Part shown: piece by piece, positions 20,632 through 29,207 of the stretch
How positions within the stretch are numbered: position 1 is the first letter of the stretch
How the letters are laid out: the number at the start of each line of letters is the position of its first letter
NCBI RefSeq assembly: GCF_020734105.1
Contig: NZ_JAJAFR010000009.1
Coordinates: 1-64,000 of the forward strand
DNA length: 64,000 bases
DNA from: Alkalihalobacillus deserti
GTDB lineage: Bacteria > Bacillota > Bacilli > Bacillales > Bacillaceae_D
Direction of reading: 5' to 3'
Program-made: the position numbers and the translations under genes
Notes under the pieces: generated by a model
Told to the model about the DNA's origin: nothing
Databases searched by the model: none
What the model saw: the letters and a program-made list of their open reading frames with translations, nothing else

Positions 20632-21759
20632 ATGATTTATCTTGACTATAGTGCAACAACACCTATGTCTTCATATGCTTTAGAAACGTATAATCGAGTT
20701 GCTACAGATTTTTTTGCAAACAGTCGCAGCCTACATGGTAGAGGTCTTGAAAGTGATGATGTATTATCCCTTAGCAGACGTACGATAGCAGATGCCTTAA
20801 GTGTAGATCAAAGTGAGGTCTATTTCACAGGCTCTGGTTCAGAGGCTACTTTCCTCACTCTGACTGGATTAGCCTTTGCTAATCAACATAAAGGAAAAAC
20901 CATTATTACAACCGCAGGTGAACATCATTCCGTTCAACAAACCATGTCATATTTAAAAGAACATGACTTTCGTATCATCCATGTTCCAGTTAATGAATTT
21001 GGACAAGTCACCACTGATTCACTAAGATCCGTCCTCTCAAAAGACACGATATTAGTTTCAATTGCTCATGCTAACAGTGAGATTGGAACGGTTCAGGATT
21101 TAGTATCATTAGGTGAGGTTTTAACAAAACATGATATACTTTTTCATAGTGATTGCGTTCAAACTTTTGGCAAAATTGCTATCCCAACACATGTTTTAAC
21201 GAGTGCTAGCTTTTCTGCACATAAGTGTTATGGACCAAAGGGAGTCGGGGCAGCTTACATCAATAGTCACACTCACTGGAGACCATTTCTTCAGGGGACT
21301 ACTCATGAGAATGGTTTTAGAGCAGGTACTGTTGATGTTCCGGCTATAGCAGCATTTGCTGCAGCAATAGATGAATACCTTCCAATGGTTGCAACAGATA
21401 TGAATCGACTTAGCGATTTCCGTCAACTAGTCATAGACGCTTTTGAAAAAGAAGAACGAATCTATTTCGAGGGGCACCCTACTAAGCGATTACCGTTTCA
21501 CATTAGCCTTAGAGTAAAAGGGATTGAAGGTCAATTAGTGATGCTTGAATGTAATCGAAAGGGTTTGGCTATATCAACTGGGTCTGCTTGTCGTGTAGGC
21601 GACACCCACCCCTCCAATACGATGACAAGTATAGGGCGAACCAAAGAAGAAGCACATGAACTAATAAGAATAACTTTTGGACGCTGGACGACAGAAGAAG
21701 AAGTATATAAACTAATAGACCATCTTAAACAGTTATTAATTGAATTAAAAGGGGAGTGA
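20632..21759 (+). CDS. nifS: NifS-type cysteine desulfurase
   Basis: The 375-residue PLP enzyme removes sulfur from cysteine for Fe-S assembly; in B. subtilis this nifS serves NadA. It starts MIYLDYSATTPMS. It has the GSEATFLTLTG segment, the PLP lysine in SFSAHKCYGPKGVGA, and the active-site cysteine loop STGSACRVG. An upstream TTG reading adds nine residues without family similarity; ATG 20632 follows AGGAGGG by eight bases. Its stop overlaps the first possible niaR start. Confidence 0.95.
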   Translation: MIYLDYSATTPMSSYALETYNRVATDFFANSRSLHGRGLESDDVLSLSRRTIADALSVDQSEVYFTGSGSEATFLTLTGLAFANQHKGKTIITTAGEHHSVQQTMSYLKEHDFRIIHVPVNEFGQVTTDSLRSVLSKDTILVSIAHANSEIGTVQDLVSLGEVLTKHDILFHSDCVQTFGKIAIPTHVLTSASFSAHKCYGPKGVGAAYINSHTHWRPFLQGTTHENGFRAGTVDVPAIAAFAAAIDEYLPMVATDMNRLSDFRQLVIDAFEKEERIYFEGHPTKRLPFHISLRVKGIEGQLVMLECNRKGLAISTGSACRVGDTHPSNTMTSIGRTKEEAHELIRITFGRWTTEEEVYKLIDHLKQLLIELKGE

Positions 21760-21764
21760 TTAAT

Positions 21765-22301
21765 GTGGAAGAAGGGAAAAAAATACTCGGAGAAGAGCGA
21801 AGAGACTTACTGATTAAGTGGCTTTCCACTAGTGAAAAACCCTTAACTGGAGGCGAATTAGCAAAAAGAACGAATGTAAGCCGTCAAGTTATTGTTCAGG
21901 ATATCTCAATCTTAAAAGCAAAAAAGCACCCTATTGTCGCAACGGCACAAGGATATATTTTAATAAAAACCAATCCCACTCATAGAGTTAGTCGAATTAT
22001 AGCCTGCAAACATTCACCGTCAGAGACAAAAGAAGAGCTATTTATTTTAGTTGATCATGGAGTAACAGTAAAACAGGTCATTGTCGAACATGCAATCTAT
22101 GGAGAAATCACAGCTTCTCTCATGATCACCACTCGCCAAGACGTTGAAAATTTCTGCTTAAAAATCGAAAAAACTCAATCTACACTGTTATCAGAGTTAA
22201 CAAATGGCGTTCACCTTCACGTCATAGAAGCAGAAAGCAATGACCAACTCGATAAAGTTGTCCAAGTACTAGATAAAAAAGGAATTATACTGAATGATTG
22301 A
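21765..22301 (+). CDS. niaR: NiaR, niacin-responsive transcriptional repressor
   Basis: The N-terminal winged helix (RRDLLIKWLSTSEKPLTGGELAKRTNVSRQVIVQDISILK spans it) and the C-terminal 3H domain with histidine-bearing segments match YrxA/NiaR. It represses nadBCA and nifS in response to nicotinate. Two GTG starts are possible: 21756 overlaps the ribosome site, whereas 21765 lies eight bases after AAGGGGAG and gives 178 residues, near the B. subtilis 180. It is co-transcribed with nifS. Confidence 0.92.
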   Translation: MEEGKKILGEERRDLLIKWLSTSEKPLTGGELAKRTNVSRQVIVQDISILKAKKHPIVATAQGYILIKTNPTHRVSRIIACKHSPSETKEELFILVDHGVTVKQVIVEHAIYGEITASLMITTRQDVENFCLKIEKTQSTLLSELTNGVHLHVIEAESNDQLDKVVQVLDKKGIILND

Positions 22302-22336
22302 TTAGAAAAATGACGCAGTCTGCTTTTCTTAGAGTA

Positions 22337-22395
22337 GGCTTTCATACTTCATTGAGACCCATCTAATATCCACTCAAATTTTATACTTTCCTATC
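22337..22395. repeat. Dispersed intergenic repeat, copy 1
   Basis: The stretch with TTTCATACTTCATTG, a CATC step and CACTCAAATTTTAT recurs at 55371-55430 and, more diverged, at 58941-59000. Each copy stands just before a hairpin in an intergenic space. Confidence 0.6.
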
Positions 22396-22398
22396 TTT

Positions 22399-22439
22399 GA
22401 ATAAGAACCCTTGTCTGGTTTCGACAAAGGTTCTTATTC
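22399..22439. terminator. Bidirectional terminator, niaR / pheA
   Basis: GAATAAGAACC-TTGTC pairs with GACAA-GGTTCTTATTC. Confidence 0.8.
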
Positions 22440-22485
22440 ATTACTAGCTATTTTCCCGCTTTTAGATCTTTCACATTTTAACAGA

Positions 22486-23355
22486 TCACCTAATTTTTGC
22501 TTCATTCTTAGCTAAAGTGAAGCATGGATAGCTACCGAGAATGTCAACTCCACATCCGAGTGCTTGTAATTCTGAAACAACACCTGGAATTAAAACATCA
22601 TCCACTAATCCTTCTACATCAATAATAAAGAAATAGTTCCCTAGCCCCGTTTTGGTCGGTCTTGATTCAATTTTTGTCAGGTTTAATTTTCTCCAGGCAA
22701 ATGCAGACAGCACTTGATGCAAGGCTCCTGAAAAATCAGAAGGCAATGTCACCATTAGCATTGTTTTATCTTCAGTATGACAGGGACCGTTAAAATTTAT
22801 TTTTTCCGCTTGCTTACTTAACACGACAAAGCTCGTTCGATTATTAGGAAAATCATGAATATTAGAATGGGCTACATGCAATTCGTAAGCTTTCGCAGCT
22901 CCCTCATTTGCAATCGCTGCAATATTTAACTCAGGATGACTTTTTACAAACTCAGCAGCTGCCCCAGTAGAATTCATATATTCCCATTCTGCATTGGGAT
23001 ATTGCGTTTGCAAAAATTCATGACATTGTGCAATCGCATGTGGGTGTGAAACAATTTTTTCGATATCCTTTACTCCAACATTGTTAGGATTTATTAACAA
23101 ATGCTGTTCAATCGCAACCGTTATTCCTCCTACAATTGGTAACCTTTGCTTATGAATCAAATAATCAATAGTTAAATTTACTGAGCCTTCTATTGCATTT
23201 TCAATTGGAACCACTGCATAATTTACTTCATTTGCTTCAACGGCATCCATACAAGTTGGAATAGTTCGAAATGGGATCAATTCTCCATCTGCAAACAACC
23301 CTCTTGCTGCTACCTCTGTAAATGTTCCTCTTGGACCTAAATAAGCTATTTTCAT
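22486..23355 (-). CDS. pheA: Prephenate dehydratase
   Basis: PheA converts prephenate to phenylpyruvate in phenylalanine synthesis. The 289-residue stand-alone form has the catalytic domain (MKIAYLGPRGTFTEVAA, PIENAIEGSVNLTIDYL, and the NNRTSFVVLS motif with the key threonine) and a C-terminal ACT regulatory domain with ESRPTKTGLGNYFF. It follows pheB with a 21-bp gap, as in B. subtilis. No T-box or attenuator was recognised upstream of the pair. Confidence 0.96.
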   Translation of the reverse strand: MKIAYLGPRGTFTEVAARGLFADGELIPFRTIPTCMDAVEANEVNYAVVPIENAIEGSVNLTIDYLIHKQRLPIVGGITVAIEQHLLINPNNVGVKDIEKIVSHPHAIAQCHEFLQTQYPNAEWEYMNSTGAAAEFVKSHPELNIAAIANEGAAKAYELHVAHSNIHDFPNNRTSFVVLSKQAEKINFNGPCHTEDKTMLMVTLPSDFSGALHQVLSAFAWRKLNLTKIESRPTKTGLGNYFFIIDVEGLVDDVLIPGVVSELQALGCGVDILGSYPCFTLAKNEAKIR

Positions 23356-23376
23356 CTCCTATACTCCCTCCTAGGA

Positions 23377-23823
23377 CTAGGAACCAGTACCAACTAGTTC
23401 TACTTTCTTGACCGACTCCAAACCTTCAAGCCATTCCATTAATTCATCTAAATCCAAATTCATCGGTGTCATATCAATTGACAACGTCATATGCGCTCGC
23501 CCTTGCAAGGGAATCGTTTGATTAATCGTTAACACATTGGCTCCGGTTTCAGCTATTTTACCAAGCAGTTGCGAAAGAGAACCAGAACGATCAACTAAAA
23601 TAATGGAGAGCGTAATAATTTTCTCTCTTACCATCGTATTAAAAGGAAAAATCCCATCCTTGTATTTATAAAAGGCACTGCGACTAAGCCCTACCTGATT
23701 AACGGCTTCATTAATTTTTTTCACTTTTCCAGATTGCAGAAGCTCTTTTGCTGCTAGTGTTTTTTCCATTGCATCTGTTAGCATATCCTCACGCACTAAA
23801 TAAAATGATTTTCTCGTTGTCAT
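23377..23823 (-). CDS. pheB: ACT-domain protein PheB
   Basis: The 148-residue protein has an N-terminal helix-turn-helix-like part (VGLSRSAFYKYKDGIFPF) and a C-terminal ACT domain (SIILVDRSGSLSQLLGKIAETGANVLTINQ spans it). PheB is conserved in front of pheA in Bacillus and was once annotated as chorismate mutase, but no catalytic residues of that enzyme are visible; a regulatory or amino acid-sensing role is more likely. Confidence 0.9.
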   Translation of the reverse strand: MTTRKSFYLVREDMLTDAMEKTLAAKELLQSGKVKKINEAVNQVGLSRSAFYKYKDGIFPFNTMVREKIITLSIILVDRSGSLSQLLGKIAETGANVLTINQTIPLQGRAHMTLSIDMTPMNLDLDELMEWLEGLESVKKVELVGTGS

Positions 23824-23922
23824 ATCTTATTCACCTACTTTCAAGATGCACTATCCTCCCATTATAAAATTGACAAAACTTTTTGACAACAAATCTTTTC
23901 AAAAATGTCTTTTAACAATGAA

Positions 23923-23949
23923 AAACTGTCCCTTCCGGAGGGACAGTTT
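23923..23949. terminator. Terminator hairpin downstream of obg
   Basis: AAACTGTCCCT pairs with AGGGACAGTTT around TCCGG, with T and A runs on both sides. It lies ~215 bp from the obg stop because a repeat element fills the gap. Confidence 0.75.
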
Positions 23950-23970
23950 TATGGCTAAATGATATATGGC

Positions 23971-24163
23971 CGATTCTGTTCCAACAGGGAAAACCGCCCT
24001 GTTGGTATCGTTATTCTTTATTCATACATGAGTTTGCATTGGCTCCGCACGCTGCGCGCTCTTTCTGAGAAGATCACTCAGAAAAAGCTTAAAACATTGC
24101 AGCGGCTTCGCTCAATGCGTCGGTTCTGTTCCAACAGGGAAAACCGCCCTGTTGGAACAGAAC
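23971..24163. repeat. Three-hairpin dispersed repeat, copy R1
   Basis: Terminal hairpins at 23981-24005 and 24123-24163 share the same arm (TTCCAACAGGG / CCCTGTTGGAA) and loop AAAACCG. A central hairpin at 24062-24084 has arms TTTCTGAG/CTCAGAAA and loop AAGATCA. Conserved flanks are CATTGGCTCCGCACGCTGCG and CTTAAAACATTGCAGCGGC. The right hairpin ends one base from the obg stop codon. Two other copies lie at 49187-49380 and 57504-57674. Confidence 0.85.
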
Positions 24164-25447
24164 CTAATCAATAAATTCAAATTCGAATTTCATAATTCGA
24201 ACTAAGTCCCCGTCTTTTGCTCCTTTTTCTCTCAGTGCTTCATCAATTCCCATTCCGCGCATTTGTCTAGCAAAGCGGCGAACTGACTCATCATGTGAAA
24301 AATCAGTCATTTTAAATAACTTTTCTAACGGTGCCCCTGATAATACAAAGGTTCCATCATCATCTATCGTAATCACAAATGGAGTTTCTTCTTTTTCATG
24401 ACGATAAATAACACGGGTAGTATCTTCTGCTTCCTCATGAAGTGGGAATTCAGGCGTTTCTTCAATTTTATCAGCTACTGTTAAAAGCAAATCACGTAGA
24501 CCTTGTCTCGTAATAGCCGAGATTGGAAAAATCGGATAGTCATCTTTGAATTTTTCCTTGAATACTTCGAGATTTGCTTCTGACTCAGGCATGTCCATCT
24601 TATTAGCAACAATAATTTGTGGTCTCTCTAACAAACGCATATTATACTGTTTCAGTTCTTCATTAATTAGAAGATAATCCTCATATGGATCACGTCCTTC
24701 TAAAGCAGACATATCAATTACATGGACAATAACTCTTGTCCGCTCAATATGTCTTAAGAATTGGTGACCAAGACCAACACCTTCATGAGCTCCTTCTATT
24801 AATCCTGGTAAATCAGCCATGACGAAGCTTCGGCCATCTTCTGCTTCAACCACACCAAGATTTGGCGTAATTGTTGTAAAATGATAATCGGCTATCTTAG
24901 GCTTAGCAGCGGATACAACAGAAAGAAGTGTAGACTTTCCAACACTAGGAAATCCAACCAAACCTACATCTGCTAACACTTTCAACTCAAGAGTGACATC
25001 GCGTTCCTGACCTGGTTCTCCGTTCTCAGCAATTTCAGGAGCTGGATTAACTGGCGTGGCAAACCGAGTGTTCCCGCGACCACCACGACCTCCTCTAGCA
25101 ATTACAGCACGTTGACCGTGTTCAGTTAGATCCGCGATAACCTGACCTGTTTCAACATCAACAACCGTCGTTCCAGGCGGGACTTTTACAATCATATCCT
25201 CTGAATTTGCCCCGTGTTGATTCTTTGGACGACCATGTTCACCACGTGGGGCTTTGAAGTGACGTTTATATCGGAAATCCATGAGTGTACGTAGGCCCTC
25301 TTCTACCTCAAATACAACACTGGCGCCTCGACCACCATCGCCCCCGGCTGGACCACCATCAGGAACGTACTTTTCTCTTCGAAAGGAAACTTGACCTTTC
25401 CCTCCGTCTCCACCTTTAACATATATCTTTACCTTATCTACAAACAT
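24164..25447 (-). CDS. obg: GTPase Obg
   Basis: Obg is a ribosome-associated GTPase needed for growth, 50S maturation, the general stress response and sporulation initiation. The 427-residue protein has the glycine-rich Obg fold ([25 protein letters not shown]), the GTPase domain with G1 [10 protein letters not shown]3 DLPGLIEGA and G4 NKMD, and the C-terminal OCT domain. Length matches B. subtilis Obg (428). It lies 11 bp after spo0B, the usual pair. The start is ATG with the AGGTGAAAG site. Confidence 0.97.
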   Translation of the reverse strand: MFVDKVKIYVKGGDGGKGQVSFRREKYVPDGGPAGGDGGRGASVVFEVEEGLRTLMDFRYKRHFKAPRGEHGRPKNQHGANSEDMIVKVPPGTTVVDVETGQVIADLTEHGQRAVIARGGRGGRGNTRFATPVNPAPEIAENGEPGQERDVTLELKVLADVGLVGFPSVGKSTLLSVVSAAKPKIADYHFTTITPNLGVVEAEDGRSFVMADLPGLIEGAHEGVGLGHQFLRHIERTRVIVHVIDMSALEGRDPYEDYLLINEELKQYNMRLLERPQIIVANKMDMPESEANLEVFKEKFKDDYPIFPISAITRQGLRDLLLTVADKIEETPEFPLHEEAEDTTRVIYRHEKEETPFVITIDDDGTFVLSGAPLEKLFKMTDFSHDESVRRFARQMRGMGIDEALREKGAKDGDLVRIMKFEFEFID

Positions 25448-25458
25448 ATACTTTCACC

Positions 25459-25989
25459 TCAATTTTTCGTAAAGCTTGCTACCAAGACACATTCGTTTTC
25501 ATTCATCTCGACAAGTTTTACGTTTGACTCCCATTTCGTTAAAAATGATGGCCAATCTTCTTTCTTTAATAATTTCCCTTGAAAATCAAATGTTAATTCA
25601 CATTTACTCTCCGTAAATAAAAACGTTATGAGTAAGTTATTTTCTGTATCTATCGTGCACTCATTCGTTAGTTTCTCCGTAATTTCTTCACATAATCGCA
25701 GAAGATGCATTTCATTTTTTTCAAGTGAAAAAACGTCCCCAGCTACATCTATTTCCAACTTCATTTTGCTGCTGAACCAATTATACGTTAATAGAAAATA
25801 CACAACACTTGATGCTTGTATTTCTGAGATTTTACTTTCGCAAATCGATTGTTGCGTCACCTGTTCAATAATTTCTTCGATGCGATCATAACGTTTAAGT
25901 GCTAAGTTTCCTTTTATTAACTGCATAACGTTCAACCAATCATGACGCGTTTGCCTAAGCGCCTTTAAAACCTCTAATTGGTTACTCAT
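25459..25989 (-). CDS. spo0B: Sporulation phosphotransferase Spo0B
   Basis: Spo0B passes phosphate from Spo0F to Spo0A in the sporulation phosphorelay. The phosphorylated histidine sits in LRQTRHDWLNVMQLIKGNLAL, inside the helical hairpin used for dimerisation; the C-terminal part resembles a degenerate histidine-kinase ATPase domain. ATG 25989 (MSNQLEVLKA) follows AAGGAGAG by seven bases and is preferred to ATG 26034; it gives 176 residues. In B. subtilis rplU-ysxB-rpmA precede it, but here an importer operon does. Confidence 0.9.
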   Translation of the reverse strand: MSNQLEVLKALRQTRHDWLNVMQLIKGNLALKRYDRIEEIIEQVTQQSICESKISEIQASSVVYFLLTYNWFSSKMKLEIDVAGDVFSLEKNEMHLLRLCEEITEKLTNECTIDTENNLLITFLFTESKCELTFDFQGKLLKKEDWPSFLTKWESNVKLVEMNENECVLVASFTKN

Positions 25990-26151
25990 TTCAGTACTCT
26001 CCTTGTCCTTCCCGAAAATATAGAGCTCGCTCATCTTATTTACATGGATTATCTTACCACAAAGTTAGAGTTAGAAACCACGTTAAGCAAAATACACTAA
26101 TAATATACACTATTTCACTGCCTCCTTAAGTCATTTGAAGTTTTTAAAGGA

Positions 26152-26180
26152 TTGACAGATAATCTTCTTATCCATATACT
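26152..26180 (+). promoter_or_regulatory. Sigma-A promoter of the ABC importer operon
   Basis: TTGACA (26152-26157) and TATACT (26175-26180) are 17 bases apart, about 65 bases before the first start codon. No riboswitch structure was recognised in the leader. Confidence 0.8.
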
Positions 26181-26252
26181 AATTAAAATCAACTAAACCA
26201 ACTAAATTGATGTGAATTATAAATACACTTATTATTAGTAAGGAGGGTTAAG

Positions 26253-27098
26253 ATGTCAGAAGTGATTATAAACCATGTCGGGAAGACATTTGAAAATAAG
26301 CAAGAGCAAACATCTTATACTGTATTTGAAGATATTGACTTGCATGTAAAATCTGGTGAGTTTGTCTCTTTACTAGGACCTTCTGGTTGTGGAAAATCAA
26401 CTTTACTTAACATTATTGCAGGTCTCGACCAAGCAAGTTCTGGGACCGTATTAGTAGGATCTAAAGAAGTAAAAGGACCAGGGGTTGACCGCGGTGTTGT
26501 ATTCCAAGAGGCTGCCCTTATGCCATGGATGACAGTCCTTGACAATGTCATGTTTGGCATTAAGAAACGCCATAGTAAAGCAGAAGCCCGCAAGAAAGCA
26601 ATTGAATATTTGAAACTAGTACATCTTAGCAAATTCATAGATTCTTACCCACACGAGCTTTCTGGAGGAATGAAACAACGTGTATCAATTGCTCGAGCAC
26701 TAGCTATGGACCCAGAAGTCCTCTTGATGGACGAGCCCTTTGGAGCACTAGATGAACAAACTCGGTCTATGCTTCATAAAGAAGTTCAATACATTTGGGA
26801 ACAAACAGGTAAAACGATTATCTTCGTTACTCATAATATTCGTGAGTCTATCTTACTGTCAGATCGAATTGTCTTAATGGGTGTAAGGCCAGGTGGAATC
26901 ATAAACATTTTTGATGTCCCTCTTCCAAGGCCAAGGAAACCTTCTGATGAAGCATTTGCACGTATAGAAGAAAACATCAGCAACCAATTAGCTGGTGAAA
27001 TAGAAAAAGTCATGAAGGAGGAAATGGGTGATGATTACCATAGTCAGAAGGCTACTCTTCTTTACAGCTCTCATCGCGATATGGGAGATCATATATAG
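26253..27098 (+). CDS. Nitrate/sulfonate/taurine-type ABC transporter ATPase
   Basis: The 281-residue protein has Walker A GPSGCGKST, Q-loop VVFQEAALMPWMTV, signature LSGGMKQR, Walker B VLLMDEPFGALD and the switch histidine in VTHNIRES. It matches the SsuB/TauB/NrtD group. The frame runs ~70 bp into the permease gene in another frame; the last ~23 residues (after GEIEKVMKEEM) are unlike the family and may be a by-product of that overlap. A GGAGGG site precedes the ATG. Confidence 0.9.
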   Translation: MSEVIINHVGKTFENKQEQTSYTVFEDIDLHVKSGEFVSLLGPSGCGKSTLLNIIAGLDQASSGTVLVGSKEVKGPGVDRGVVFQEAALMPWMTVLDNVMFGIKKRHSKAEARKKAIEYLKLVHLSKFIDSYPHELSGGMKQRVSIARALAMDPEVLLMDEPFGALDEQTRSMLHKEVQYIWEQTGKTIIFVTHNIRESILLSDRIVLMGVRPGGIINIFDVPLPRPRKPSDEAFARIEENISNQLAGEIEKVMKEEMGDDYHSQKATLLYSSHRDMGDHI

Positions 27099-27786
27099 GC
27101 TCGATGCCTTCGGTACAAGGATGTTCCCGTCTCCTCTTCTCTCATTCGTTGAGTTATACAAAGGGTTCTTTGAGACCGGGATATTAACCGCCGCTCTAAC
27201 AACAAGTTTAGGACGCATCGGTCTTGGTTTTGCTTTAGCCGTTATCATCGGTTCTATTTTAGGTATTATTTTAGCTACTTCTAAACTTGCCGATGAAACA
27301 CTTGGTTCTCTTGTCGTTGCCTTACAGTCAGTACCAAGTATTGTCTGGCTGCCGCTAGCACTCGTAATGTTCCAGGGCGGAACATCAGCGATTCTTTTTG
27401 TAATCGTCTTAGGTGGTACTTGGCCAATGACCATGAATGTTCGAATGGGCATTAAAAATGTACAACCACTATTAGTCCGAGCAGCAAGAACGATGGGGTA
27501 TAAAGGTACAGAATTAATATGGCGTGTCATGATTCCAGCTTCCATTCCATCAGCATTAACAGGAGTTCGGTTATCATGGGCATTCGGTTGGCGAGCTCTA
27601 ATGGCTGCTGAACTACTAGGTCGAGGTGGCCTCGGAAGAACGTTACTTGATGCAAGAGACTTCTTTAACATGGAACTCGTTATTGCCATCATGATTATCA
27701 TTGCCGTCATTGGCTTAATTGTTGAGTATTGTATTTTTAACCCAATCGAACGAAAAGTTCTAACTCGTTGGGGATATGCGAAATAG
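27031..27786 (+). CDS. Nitrate/sulfonate/taurine-type ABC transporter permease
   Basis: The 251-residue inner-membrane component has about six membrane segments and the EAA-like loop AARTMGYKGTELIWRVMIPAS followed by LTGVRLSWAFGWRALMAAELLG, typical of the SsuC/TauC family. ATG 27031 (a GTG directly before it is also possible) lies after AAGGAGG inside the ATPase gene, so translation of the two is coupled. It probably forms the channel dimer for the importer. Confidence 0.92.
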   Translation: MITIVRRLLFFTALIAIWEIIYRLDAFGTRMFPSPLLSFVELYKGFFETGILTAALTTSLGRIGLGFALAVIIGSILGIILATSKLADETLGSLVVALQSVPSIVWLPLALVMFQGGTSAILFVIVLGGTWPMTMNVRMGIKNVQPLLVRAARTMGYKGTELIWRVMIPASIPSALTGVRLSWAFGWRALMAAELLGRGGLGRTLLDARDFFNMELVIAIMIIIAVIGLIVEYCIFNPIERKVLTRWGYAK

Positions 27787-27828
27787 AGATTATAGAAAAA
27801 GGTTGGTTTTTACCTTTTTCTATAATCT
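27787..27828. promoter_or_regulatory. Perfect intercistronic hairpin between permease and binding protein
   Basis: AGATTATAGAAAAAGGT pairs over 17 bp with ACCTTTTTCTATAATCT. With no long T run after it, it more likely limits read-through or protects the downstream mRNA, raising the amount of binding protein relative to the membrane parts. Confidence 0.6.
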
Positions 27829-27860
27829 AACAATATAGATAAAAAAGGGAGAGAGAAAAG

Positions 27861-28871
27861 ATGAAAAAATGGTTTAAAGCAACAGGAATCGCATTAGTAC
27901 TTGGTACGTTAACAGCATGTGGAGCAGGAAGTACTAGTGGTACAACCGATTCAGAGAGTGATGTCCGAATCGGTTATTTCCCAAATCTTGATCATGCAGC
28001 TGCTATTGTCGCAAAAGAAAAAGGTTATTTTGATAATGAATTAGGTGAAAGAGGCGCAGAGTATACTCACTTCCCTAACGGAAATGATTTTATTGAAGCC
28101 CTTGAAACTGGTAATCTTGATATTGGATATGTTGGACCAGGTCCAGCGATTAACTATTTCTTAACCGGTGGCGACATTGTTGTACTTGGGGCTGCCGCTA
28201 ACGGAGCTACATTGATTGTTGCTAGAGACGGTTCGGGAATTGAAACACTTGAAGATTTCGGTGGTAAATCATTCTGTACTCCAGGTAATGGTTGTACACA
28301 TAACGTCCAGCTTGAAATGATGTTAAAGGAAATTGGCTTAGAATCAAACCGAGTTGGTGGGACAGTAGAGCACCAATCGCGGATTGCACCAGCTAATATG
28401 GTTGCAATGTTTGAACAAGGTCAAATCGACGCTGCTGCTGCTCCAGAACCTTGGGGAACGTATCTTGTTGAAGAATTGAACGCACATGTTGTAACAGAAT
28501 GGGATAACGTCTTTTTAGGAGAAACATTACCGAGTGTAGTCGTGGTAACTTCTAAAAGATTCCTAGAAGAAAACCCAGAAGCAGTTGATGCTGTTTTACG
28601 CGGACATAAAAAAGCGGTTGATTATACTCAAGAAAATACAGCAGCCACACTTACAACCATCAATGACCATTTATTTGATTTAACTCAGAATCGTTTACCT
28701 GAAACAGTTCTTGAAAAAGCTTGGAATCGGATGGCTGTTACAACAGAAACACATGCTGATGCTTTACAAGCATGGGCAGATGCTTCTTATGATCTGAAAT
28801 TCATGGATAAAGATCCTAATTTAGATGGATTTGTTGATACATCTCGTCTGGATGCAATCTTAAATCAATAA
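27861..28871 (+). CDS. ABC importer substrate-binding lipoprotein
   Basis: The 336-residue protein has a lipoprotein signal ending LTACGAG (Cys about 20), then a two-lobed NMT1/SsuA-like fold with RIGYFPNLDHAAAIVAKEKGYF, GNLDIGYVGPGPAINYFL and AAPEPWGTYLVEE. The segment KSFCTPGNGCTHNVQ, with two cysteines six apart, could form a disulfide near the ligand site. Family members bind sulfonates, taurine, nitrate or pyrimidine precursors; no monooxygenase (ssuD/tauD) or nitrate reductase is adjacent, so the ligand is open. GGGAGAGAG precedes the ATG. Confidence 0.9.
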   Translation: MKKWFKATGIALVLGTLTACGAGSTSGTTDSESDVRIGYFPNLDHAAAIVAKEKGYFDNELGERGAEYTHFPNGNDFIEALETGNLDIGYVGPGPAINYFLTGGDIVVLGAAANGATLIVARDGSGIETLEDFGGKSFCTPGNGCTHNVQLEMMLKEIGLESNRVGGTVEHQSRIAPANMVAMFEQGQIDAAAAPEPWGTYLVEELNAHVVTEWDNVFLGETLPSVVVVTSKRFLEENPEAVDAVLRGHKKAVDYTQENTAATLTTINDHLFDLTQNRLPETVLEKAWNRMAVTTETHADALQAWADASYDLKFMDKDPNLDGFVDTSRLDAILNQ

Positions 28872-28878
28872 TAATTAT

Positions 28879-28915
28879 AAACCCGCTTAAATCCCATTGG
28901 AATTGAGCGGGTTTT
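28879..28915 (+). terminator. Terminator of the ABC importer operon
   Basis: AAACCCGCT and AGCGGGTTTT form the stem, with an A/T-rich internal part. Confidence 0.75.
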
Positions 28916-29005
28916 GTCTATTGTCAACACATTGGACAATAAATTCATATTACAGTTACAAGTTACATTGTTTGAAATTTCAATACAATATATATTCTTT
29001 ATATA

Positions 29006-29110
29006 GAGAATAAGAAGCCTCCATCGTTACTTGTAATAATAATCACCGTGACACCTGCTGCTTCTGAGCCTGTACCTGCTGTCGTTGGTATTGCAATTTA
29101 AGCGGCAATG
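29006..29110 (-). pseudogene. Remnant of an iron-containing alcohol dehydrogenase gene
   Basis: The minus strand reads IAIPTTAGTGSEAAGVTVI and a few more residues, the strongly conserved NAD/metal-side motif of type III (iron) alcohol dehydrogenases. It is closed by a stop just upstream and degenerates downstream. About 30 codons remain of a ~380-codon gene. The rest of the 28872-29207 gap holds the two flanking terminators and nothing else I can identify. Confidence 0.6.
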
Positions 29111-29140
29111 GATTAGTTATATAGTAATGTAACTTTATTA

Positions 29141-29204
29141 AAAAAGAGGATAACCTATAACCCCACTTTCCCAATCGGAAAGAAAAAGTTTTGTTACCCT
29201 CTTT
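29141..29204 (-). terminator. Terminator after hemY
   Basis: AAAGAGG-GTAAC-like left arm and GTTA-CCTCTTT-like right arm close a loop with an inner CTTTCC/GGAAAG stem. Confidence 0.6.
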
Positions 29205-29207
29205 AAT

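Noticed and set aside
26988..27710. 240-codon open frame antisense to the ABC permease gene
   Set aside because: It mirrors a well-supported permease with clear family motifs, has no ribosome site and a composition typical of antisense frames.
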